From assembly GCA_003670425.1 (NCBI GenBank), contig QWRL01000077.1, positions 1-10,398 of the forward strand: 10,398 nucleotides of DNA. The letters run 5' to 3'. The position numbers and the translations under genes are program-made. Under the pieces are notes generated by a model that was not told where the DNA came from, did not search any database, and saw only the letters and a program-made list of their open reading frames with translations. Positions 1-5,592 of this stretch are shown piece by piece; the first letter of the stretch is position 1; each line of letters begins with the position of its first letter. This DNA comes from Chloroflexota bacterium (GTDB lineage: Bacteria > Chloroflexota > Anaerolineae > Anaerolineales > UBA11657).

Positions 1-603
1 CGGCGTGTCCGGCAGCAGCAGAAATTCAACCACTGGTTTGTCGCGCGAGTCTGGCGCGCTGAGCAGCGCCGGCGCGGGCTGCGCGTTGCGCGCAACGCTG
101 GCTTCATCGCCCGCGGTTTTTACAATGCCGGTGACGGGCAGGTCGGCGGTTTGCCCCACCAGCTCAATGTATTCAGCACCCACCCAGCCGTGCAGGCCGT
201 CTGCAGTTGTTACCTCGTACCATGTAAAGTCTGCGGAGCGGCCCTGCAGCGCGAGCGCGGTGTCTGCGGGCAGGCGCCCGATGCGCTCGCCAGCGGAGCC
301 GGGGGTGCGCCGCAGGCGCAGCTGATCACCGGTAACACGGCCCGGCATCTGAAAGATGGGCGTGGCAGTGGGCGTGGCTGTGACGGTGGCGGTGGGGCTG
401 GGCAGTGCGGTGGCGGTTTGCGCCTGCATGGCGGGTGCTGCGGCCGGCACCTGCGCCACGCGCGCGTTTTGCAGCAAGCCGGGCCACAGCCGCAGGACAC
501 CGGCCATAAAAGCCATGCCCAGCCCGGCAGACAGCGCAAGCAAAAGCAGCAGCGCGGCAATGGCAATCAGGGCGCGCATCCAGCGAATTCGCGGCTTCAA
601 CAT
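1..603 (-). CDS. Membrane-anchored SH3b-domain protein (3' part beyond the left edge)
   Basis: Reading from ATG at 603 down to base 1 gives 201 codons without a stop; the gene continues off the left edge. Residues 1-9 are basic (MLKPRIRWM), followed by a single hydrophobic helix at about 11-36 with no clear cleavage site, so it is probably a signal anchor with the rest outside the membrane. Residues about 60-84 form a Thr/Pro/Ala linker (SPTATVTATPTATP), a style common in Chloroflexota surface proteins. Residues about 88-150 look like a bacterial SH3 (SH3b) domain: LRLRRTPG, then WYEV and GLHGWVGAEYIEL, which are the usual landmarks. Such domains typically bind cell-wall or surface polymers. 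What follows residue 150 is not recognisable before the edge. No good Shine-Dalgarno sequence precedes the ATG; a possible -10 (TATACT on the minus strand, 645-640) has no matching -35. It is divergent from another SH3b gene. The fold is likely; the function is unknown. Confidence 0.8.
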   Translation of the reverse strand, partial: MLKPRIRWMRALIAIAALLLLLALSAGLGMAFMAGVLRLWPGLLQNARVAQVPAAAPAMQAQTATALPSPTATVTATPTATPIFQMPGRVTGDQLRLRRTPGSAGERIGRLPADTALALQGRSADFTWYEVTTADGLHGWVGAEYIELVGQTADLPVTGIVKTAGDEASVARNAQPAPALLSAPDSRDKPVVEFLLLPDTP

Positions 604-688
604 CGGGGGAATGTTATCAGCATGGACGGGCCAGCGCGCAGTATATGCGTGCGGCTGCGCTGGAGCCGAGGGCTGCGCGCCGCAGCGG

Positions 689-717
689 TTGACGGCGGTC
701 ACCGCAAACGGTACGAT
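689..717 (+). promoter_or_regulatory. Sigma70-like promoter with a dyad in its spacer
   Basis: TTGACG at 689-694 (5 of 6 to the -35 consensus), a 17-base spacer, then TACGAT at 712-717 (4 of 6 to TATAAT). Transcription would start near 724, leaving a leader of about 50 bases before the TTG start at 773. The spacer holds an 11-base inverted repeat, GCGGTCACCGC (695-705), which could be an operator. The promoter position also argues against any start codon further upstream for the following gene. Found by eye only. Confidence 0.55.
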
Positions 718-772
718 TGTGGGCGGTGCAACGCCATTGGCGCCTGCGCCCAAACCCAAATGGAGCTTCAAA

Positions 773-2461
773 TTGAATAATCAGCCCCGCGGACTGGCAA
801 TCAAAATTATTATTGGCGGGCTGGCACTGTGGCTGGCAGGCGCACCGGTGGCGCAAGCCGCTGCAACTGCTGCCCGCGCTGCGAGCGAGCCGGCGGTGTT
901 GACCGTGATTGCGGCCAGCGCGTTTGTGCGCGCCACACCGGACAACAATGGCGCCGTAATGGGCGCGGTGTTCAAGGGCAACCAAATAACTGTGCTGGGC
1001 CGCAATTTGCAAAGCAGCTGGCTGCTGGTGGATACTCCCAAGTTCGGCACAAATACGTGGGTGGCCGCCATCATCGGCACGCTGTCCGTGGACGTGGCAA
1101 CTGTGCCGGTGGTGGCCAGTGCCATAAGTGTGGGCAGTGTGCCAGCCGCTGCGCCCGCCAAGGAAGCTTCCACCGCAGTGCAGGAGGGAAAGATTGCGCA
1201 GCCCGCCATCTTTTTGCGCGCTGCGCCCGCAACTGACAGCAAGCGTGTGCAATTGATGGCCAAAGATGCAATCGTCACGGCCGTGGGGCGCAGCGCGGAC
1301 AGCCTGTGGCTGCAAGTGACCACCAAAGGCGGCAAGAATCTGTTGTGGGTCTTGGCGCGCTTTGTTGAGCTGCCGGGTTCGGTGACGGCACTGCCGCAAA
1401 TTGGCACGGCCAAAGTGGCTGCAGCCGCCACGCCGGCAGCAGCTGCCACACCGGCCGCGGCAGTTGCGGCTGCGCCGGCAGCAACTGCGGCCGCGCCCGC
1501 TGCGGCTGCACCCGCCAAAATCAGAACCGGCAGCTTTGAGCTGGGCGGACAGGTTGCCAACTTCTCCTACCCGGACCTGATGCGCCAGACCGGCATGACC
1601 TGGGTGAAGCGCCAGGTGCGCTGGGCACCGGGGGCTGCGGCAGCGGGCCAGGCCGGGCTAGTGACCGATGCGCACGGCAAGGGCTTTAAGATTTTGTTGA
1701 GCGTGCTGGGTGACCCGCAACATACGGCGCCCGCATTTTATGCAGAGTACGCCGTCTTTGTGGGCGGGCTGGCGGCGCTCGGTGCGGATGGGATTGAGGT
1801 GTGGAATGAAATGAACCTGCCGCGTGAGTGGCAGGCCGGCACCATCAGCCCGGTGGCATACACGGAAATGCTGCGCCAGGCGCACGGCGCCATCAAGGCC
1901 GCCAATGCCAATACGCTCGTGATCTCTGGTGCGCCTTCGCCCACGGGCTATTTTGGCGGCTGTGGTCCACAAGGCTGCGACGACGCGCCGTACATTGCCG
2001 GCATGCTGGCAGCTGGCGGACTTAACTATGTTGACTGCATCGGCGTGCACTACAACGAGGGCATCATGCCGCCAGCCGCCACCAGCGGAGACCCGCGCGG
2101 CAGCTCCGGCCATTACACCCGTTACTACCAGGGCATGGTCAATCAGTATCGCGCTGCCAGCGGCCAATCCCGGCCACTGTGCTTTACGGAGATTGGCTAC
2201 CTGTCCGGGCAGGAGTGGGGCACAGTGCCCGCCGCGTTTTTGTGGCGCGCGCCGTACAACAACACGGTTGCAGAGCATGCGCAGTATCTGGCAGACGCGG
2301 TGCGGCTGGCGCGGCGCCAGGGCAATGTGCGGCTGATGATTATTTTCAACATGGACTTCACCTATTGGGCGGACGACCCGCAGGCCGGTTTTGCAATGGT
2401 GCGGCCCACTGGTGATTGCCCCGCGTGCACTGCGGTGCAGCAGGCAATGGCTGGCGGCTAG
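773..2461 (+). CDS. Secreted protein with two SH3b domains and a clan GH-A glycosidase domain
   Basis: 562 residues from a TTG start. That start is preferred because TGGAG (761-765) lies 7 bases upstream, a signal peptide begins immediately (hydrophobic core about residues 8-26, likely cleavage after AQA at 27-29), and the promoter at 689-717 precedes it. The frame stays open back to 356, but that part is antisense to the neighbouring gene. Domains: SH3b 1 at about 42-100, SH3b 2 at about 139-201, an Ala/Pro linker at about 210-249, and a TIM-barrel-like catalytic domain at 250-562. Catalytic candidates are Glu346 (EVWNEMN, acid/base) and Glu473 (CFTEIGY, nucleophile), 127 residues apart, as in clan GH-A retaining enzymes (GH5/GH39-like). 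Six cysteines in the catalytic part (397, 402, 422, 470, 549, 552) suit an exported protein. It probably cleaves a cell-surface or extracellular polysaccharide, with the SH3b pair anchoring it to the envelope. The exact family and substrate cannot be told. Its TAG directly abuts the stop of the convergent gene. Confidence 0.85.
   Translation: MNNQPRGLAIKIIIGGLALWLAGAPVAQAAATAARAASEPAVLTVIAASAFVRATPDNNGAVMGAVFKGNQITVLGRNLQSSWLLVDTPKFGTNTWVAAIIGTLSVDVATVPVVASAISVGSVPAAAPAKEASTAVQEGKIAQPAIFLRAAPATDSKRVQLMAKDAIVTAVGRSADSLWLQVTTKGGKNLLWVLARFVELPGSVTALPQIGTAKVAAAATPAAAATPAAAVAAAPAATAAAPAAAAPAKIRTGSFELGGQVANFSYPDLMRQTGMTWVKRQVRWAPGAAAAGQAGLVTDAHGKGFKILLSVLGDPQHTAPAFYAEYAVFVGGLAALGADGIEVWNEMNLPREWQAGTISPVAYTEMLRQAHGAIKAANANTLVISGAPSPTGYFGGCGPQGCDDAPYIAGMLAAGGLNYVDCIGVHYNEGIMPPAATSGDPRGSSGHYTRYYQGMVNQYRAASGQSRPLCFTEIGYLSGQEWGTVPAAFLWRAPYNNTVAEHAQYLADAVRLARRQGNVRLMIIFNMDFTYWADDPQAGFAMVRPTGDCPACTAVQQAMAGG
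1411..1519 (+). repeat. Ala/Pro-rich low-complexity linker region
   Basis: Within the SH3b-glycosidase gene this stretch is built almost wholly of GCN and CCN codons in imperfect repeats (units such as GCAGCTGCCACACCGGCC). They encode AATPAAA-like units, about 36 residues in all. It links the second SH3b domain to the catalytic domain and is probably a flexible spacer. Such tracts are prone to length change by slippage, so its length may vary between strains. Confidence 0.7.
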
Positions 2462-4150
2462 CTACTGCGGGCCGGCGGCCGCCACTGCGGCCTGATACTT
2501 TTCGCGGTTGGCACTGCGCGCAGCCTTGCCGCTGCTGGTTTTAATGATCCAGCCGGGGGGCACCAGATGCACTGCGGCGAGCGCCACGTCCGTGCCGCGG
2601 TTGACGCGGTCCCTCACAGCTGCTGCCACATCGGCGGCAGACTGTGAATCGATCTCTGCCACCAGCACCACATCTTCCGTGCCGCGCTCAGCGTTGTAAA
2701 CGCCAAACGCAACCACGCGCCCGGCGTGCACGCCGGCCACCGTGCCCGCTGCATCCTCAAGATCGTGCGGGTGAATATTCTTGCCGCCCACAATAATCAC
2801 ATCCTTCTTGCGCCCGGTGATGTACAGCTCTGCATTCGCAAGGTAACCGAGGTCGCCGGTCAAATACCAACCGTTACTGAATGCACCGGCCGTCAGGTCT
2901 GGGCGTTTGTAATAGCTTTCAAGCAGGCAGTCGCTGCGCAGTGCAATTTCTCCCAGCTGCCGCTCGGGCAGCGCAGTGCCATCTACTCCGCGGATTTGAA
3001 GTTGCACATTCGGCAGTGGCCGGCCATTGGAGAGCATCTGCGCGCCGCCCTGCGCCGCGGGCACTGCGCTTGCATTCCCGGCGCGGTCTAATGCAGCTTG
3101 TTCCACGACATCTATCTGCGGTGCACTGCCCAATGTGGACTGGGTCACCGCAAAAACATTTTCCGCCATTGCGTAACAAGTGGCGAGCACACCGCTGCCG
3201 AGCCCGCAAGCTGCAAAGCGCTGCGCAAATTGGGCGTGGCTGTCGGCGCGCGTTGGCTCCGAGCAGTTGATGAGCGCCCGCAGGCTGCGCAGGTCCACAC
3301 CCTCCAGGTCGCGCTCGCGGATTTTCTGCGCGCAAAAGTTGAGCGCAAAGTTTGGCAGCCAGCTGAGCGTGCCGCGGTGTGCCGAGATTGCCTGCAGCAG
3401 CAGGGCGGGGCGGCGCACCCAGTCAAATGGCGACAGCAGCACCAGCGGCATGCCGCTCAGAATGGGCATGATGAAACCGGCGATCAAGCCCATGTCATGG
3501 TACAGCGGCAGCCAGCTCACCACCACATCTGCGCTGCTGCATTGCAGTGCGCCGCCGTATGCCTGCAGCTGGTTAAAGACTGCCTGGTGCGAGAGTGCCA
3601 CGCCTTTCTGCAAGCCCGTGGTGCCGGATGAATGCTGCAGCAGTGCCATGGCTTGCGGGTCAGAGCGGGTGCCCGCCAGGGTTTCGGCTGACCACTGCGC
3701 AGCCGGTGCTACGGCTTCGCTTGTCAGCAGGGCGCGCACATGCGCATCCGGCGGTAGCGCGCTGCGCACCTCATTTTCAAAAGCTGCGTAGGTGATGATG
3801 GCAGCCGGCTGCGTGATGCGCAGCAGGCTGCTGAGGTCGGCAAGGTAGCGCTCGCGCGCCAGCTTCTCCGTAAGGAACGGCATGATGGCCGGCACCGCGC
3901 CGTGCAGCACCACGCCCCAGTAAGCCGCCAGCAGCGCTGGCCCGTGCTGCAGGATGATGATCACTACTTCGCCGGGGTGCACACCGCTGGCTGCGAGCTC
4001 CGCGGCATAACCGGCGGCGCTTGCGCACAGGCCGGCATAAGTGAGGGTGTGGTCTGGCTGGCCGGCTTTCAGCAGGCGCACTGCCGTGCGCTGTGGCGTG
4101 GCGGCGGCATGCCGCAGCAAGCGCAGTGAAAGATTTTCGTTGAGCGTCAC
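2462..4150 (-). CDS. Fatty-acyl-AMP ligase-like adenylating enzyme (AMP-binding, ANL superfamily)
   Basis: 562 residues, the usual size for the family, with all core motifs: P-loop LQHSSGTTGLQKG (171-183), YAMAEN (326-331), YLTGDLGYL (429-437, ATP-ribose Asp433), GRKKD (446-450), and Lys542 in SSGKAARS as the catalytic lysine of the C-terminal subdomain. LPLYHDMGLIAGF, WLPNFALNFCAQKI and ALINCSEPTRADS resemble fatty-acyl-AMP ligases more than typical acyl-CoA synthetases. The expected reaction is acid + ATP to acyl-AMP, then transfer to a carrier protein. The carrier gene lies just upstream on the same strand (84-base gap), supporting transfer to ACP rather than CoA, although CoA ligation is not excluded. 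The start is GTG at 4150; back to the upstream stop codon there is no other start in this frame and no clear Shine-Dalgarno sequence, so translation may depend on coupling. The TAG (2464-2462) touches the stop of the convergent glycosidase gene. Confidence 0.88.
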   Translation of the reverse strand: MTLNENLSLRLLRHAAATPQRTAVRLLKAGQPDHTLTYAGLCASAAGYAAELAASGVHPGEVVIIILQHGPALLAAYWGVVLHGAVPAIMPFLTEKLARERYLADLSSLLRITQPAAIITYAAFENEVRSALPPDAHVRALLTSEAVAPAAQWSAETLAGTRSDPQAMALLQHSSGTTGLQKGVALSHQAVFNQLQAYGGALQCSSADVVVSWLPLYHDMGLIAGFIMPILSGMPLVLLSPFDWVRRPALLLQAISAHRGTLSWLPNFALNFCAQKIRERDLEGVDLRSLRALINCSEPTRADSHAQFAQRFAACGLGSGVLATCYAMAENVFAVTQSTLGSAPQIDVVEQAALDRAGNASAVPAAQGGAQMLSNGRPLPNVQLQIRGVDGTALPERQLGEIALRSDCLLESYYKRPDLTAGAFSNGWYLTGDLGYLANAELYITGRKKDVIIVGGKNIHPHDLEDAAGTVAGVHAGRVVAFGVYNAERGTEDVVLVAEIDSQSAADVAAAVRDRVNRGTDVALAAVHLVPPGWIIKTSSGKAARSANREKYQAAVAAAGPQ

Positions 4151-4189
4151 CGGGTGGAGCGGGGTGCGCGCAAGGTGACTTTCGGTGAC
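4146..4189 (-). promoter_or_regulatory. Possible start-codon-masking hairpin before the AMP ligase
   Basis: Read on the minus strand, GUCACC occurs twice (4189-4184 and 4179-4174, four bases GAAA apart). Both copies are complementary to GGUGAC at 4151-4146, which contains the GUG start codon (4150-4148). Either pairing would bury the start in a 6-bp stem with a loop of about 22 or 32 bases. Ribosomes finishing the upstream ACP could open it. Seen by eye; no folding energy was computed. Confidence 0.3.
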
Positions 4190-4234
4190 ATTACGCGGGG
4201 CTGTACTGCGTGCCGCTGCGCAATGGCAGGCCCG

Positions 4235-4492
4235 CTACCCTGCCTGGCGGCTGGCAATCAGCGCTGCCAGCTGCGCAATTGTGTCAAAGCATTGCGCATT
4301 CAGTTCGCCGTCGTCCAGCCGCACCCCAAAAGTATCTTCAACGAACAATGCCAGATCCACCAGATGAAACGAGTCGATCAGCCCGCTGGAAATGAGTGCT
4401 GCATCCAGCTGCGGCAGTTGGCGGGGCGTTTTTAGAATGGCCGTGGCAATTTGTGCGGCAAGCTGCGCGGAAATGTTTTCGGGTGTGTGCAT
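4235..4492 (-). CDS. Stand-alone acyl carrier protein
   Basis: 85 residues, normal for an ACP. The phosphopantetheine attachment site is Ser41 in SGLIDSFHLVDL; the usual DSL is DSF here, as in several specialised carriers such as DltC-type proteins. The helix after it (LALFVEDTFGVRL) is acidic and typical of the partner-recognition helix. A 4'-phosphopantetheine arm on Ser41 would hold an acyl group made by the adenylating enzyme encoded next on the same strand. The ATG at 4492 has a weak GGTGA six bases upstream. The gene lacks the neighbours (fabD, fabG, fabF) of the housekeeping fatty-acid ACP, so it is more likely a dedicated carrier. Its TAG (4237-4235) is in the same frame as the downstream ligase, separated by 28 sense codons. 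Confidence 0.87.
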   Translation of the reverse strand: MHTPENISAQLAAQIATAILKTPRQLPQLDAALISSGLIDSFHLVDLALFVEDTFGVRLDDGELNAQCFDTIAQLAALIASRQAG

Positions 4493-4506
4493 GTGTGGTC
4501 ACCGCT

Positions 4507-4524
4507 TGCAAAACGAATTTTGCA
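4507..4524. promoter_or_regulatory. Perfect inverted repeat in divergent control region (operator candidate)
   Basis: TGCAAAA (4507-4513), a 4-base centre (CGAA), then TTTTGCA (4518-4524): an uninterrupted 7-4-7 dyad in the 81-base gap between the ACP and the aldo/keto reductase. It covers the -35 position for rightward transcription and would be at the very start of a leftward transcript, where it could fold as a stem with a UUCG loop. A repressor site or a 5' mRNA stem-loop are both possible. The symmetry is plain; the role is inferred. Confidence 0.45.
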
Positions 4525-4532
4525 CACGAGTG

Positions 4533-4540
4533 ATTATAAT
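4533..4540. promoter_or_regulatory. Symmetric -10 element serving divergent transcription
   Basis: ATTATAAT is its own reverse complement and so supplies a perfect TATAAT on both strands (4535-4540 forward, 4538-4533 reverse). Forward start would be near 4547 (27-base leader to the reductase ATG), reverse start near 4526 (about 34-base leader to the ACP ATG). No good -35 hexamer lies at 16-18 bases on either side, so an activator or an unusual sigma contact may be needed. Confidence 0.45.
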
Positions 4541-4573
4541 TGATGCGGACTACTGAAACTGGAGACTGGATTT

Positions 4574-5545
4574 ATGCGAAAGCGCGCGTTTGGACGGACC
4601 GGGTGGCAGGTGAGCGAGGTTGGCTATGGCATGTGGGGCATGGGCGGATGGAGCGGCTCCGATGATGGCGAGTCTGAGCAGGCGTTGCAGCTGGCCGTTG
4701 ATCTGGGCTGCAACTTTTTTGACACGGCTTGGGGCTACGGCGCGGGGCACAGCGAAATGCTGCTGGGCAGGCTGGTGCGCGCCAATCCCGGCCGCTCACT
4801 ATTTACAGCCACCAAGATTCCACCAAAGAACATGCAATGGCCTTCGCGGCGCGGAGACGCTTTGCAAAATGCATTTCCGGCTGCGCATATCCGCGAGTAC
4901 GTGGAAAAGAGCCTCGCCAATCTTGGCCTGTCCAGTTTGCATTTGATTCAGTTTCATGTTTGGGAAGATGACTGGGCGGAAGATGCGCAGTGGCAGCGCG
5001 CCATGGACGACCTTAAGCGTGAAGGCCTGGTGGAGGCAGTCGGCGTAAGCATCAACCGCTGGGAGCCGGCAAATGTGATTCGCACTTTACGCACCGGCTG
5101 TGTTGATGCGGTGCAGGTGATCTACAACATCTTTGACCAAAATCCGGAAGATGAGCTGTTTCCGATTTGCCGCGAACTCAACATCGGCGTGATTGCGCGC
5201 GTGCCCTTTGACGAGGGCAGCTTGACCGGCACACTGACTGCCGGCAGCAGCTGGCCGGAAGGCGACTGGCGCAACGGCTATTTTGTGCCGGAAAATTTGG
5301 CGGCGAGCGTGGAACATGCCGAGAGATTGCGCCCGCTCCTGCCGCCGGGCGTCAGCATGCCGGAGCTTGCGCTGCGCTTCATATTGTGCAATACGGATGT
5401 GCACACTGTGATCCCGGGCATGCGCAAAGCGCAGCATGTGCGTGCAAACCTGGCCTGCAGCGAGGCCGCGCCGCTGCTGCCTGCCACATTGCAGCAGCTG
5501 CGCGCGCAGCGCTGGGATCGTTCGCCAACCAGCTGGTCGCAGTAA
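4574..5545 (+). CDS. Aldo/keto reductase family oxidoreductase
   Basis: 323 residues, the standard size of an NAD(P)H-dependent aldo/keto reductase with a (beta/alpha)8 barrel in the cytosol. The catalytic tetrad is intact: Asp50 and Tyr55 in FFDTAWGYG, Lys81 in TATKIP, His128 in IQFHVW. The N-terminus (LGRTG-like FGRTGWQVSEVGYGMWGMGG) and the C-terminal PELALRFILCNTDVHTVIPGM match the family well, the latter in the region that binds the NADPH phosphate and adenine. The start is ATG with GGAG at 4561-4564, nine bases upstream. The substrate cannot be predicted. It is divergent from the carrier protein and shares its control region, so it could be regulated together with the carrier/ligase pair, but no sequence shows a biochemical link. 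It is convergent with the membrane protein downstream. Confidence 0.92.
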   Translation: MRKRAFGRTGWQVSEVGYGMWGMGGWSGSDDGESEQALQLAVDLGCNFFDTAWGYGAGHSEMLLGRLVRANPGRSLFTATKIPPKNMQWPSRRGDALQNAFPAAHIREYVEKSLANLGLSSLHLIQFHVWEDDWAEDAQWQRAMDDLKREGLVEAVGVSINRWEPANVIRTLRTGCVDAVQVIYNIFDQNPEDELFPICRELNIGVIARVPFDEGSLTGTLTAGSSWPEGDWRNGYFVPENLAASVEHAERLRPLLPPGVSMPELALRFILCNTDVHTVIPGMRKAQHVRANLACSEAAPLLPATLQQLRAQRWDRSPTSWSQ

Positions 5546-5555
5546 TCCACTGCGC

Positions 5556-5573
5556 GCCGGCGCAGATGCCGGC
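5556..5573. terminator. GC-rich hairpin in convergent gap, possible terminator
   Basis: GCCGGC (5556-5561), a six-base loop, then GCCGGC (5568-5573), placed in the 47-base gap between two convergent genes. A short T-rich run (TTGTTTT, 5587-5593) follows on the plus strand, but 13 bases after the stem, so it is not a textbook intrinsic terminator. On the minus strand there is no U-tract. Location is its best support. Confidence 0.3.
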
Positions 5574-5592
5574 TGGTTGGGCTGCCTTGTTT

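Noticed and set aside
359..400. GT/GC-rich near-repeat that looks like a tandem repeat or possible short CRISPR-like array
   Set aside because: It is simply the codons of the Thr/Pro linker (TATPTATP) of the minus-strand SH3b protein; there are no unique spacers.
356..772. In-frame upstream extension of the SH3b-glycosidase gene, starting at ATG 356 or ATG 611
   Set aside because: The region from 356 to 603 is antisense to the membrane-anchored SH3b gene, and the translated extension is low-complexity. It would also place the signal peptide in the middle of the protein and lie upstream of the promoter at 689-717.
617..1560. Two minus-strand frames of about 260 codons opposite the SH3b-glycosidase gene
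   Set aside because: Composition (His/Arg-rich or Ala-rich) mirrors the sense-strand codons, no domain is visible, and the sense gene has a signal peptide, SH3b and catalytic motifs.
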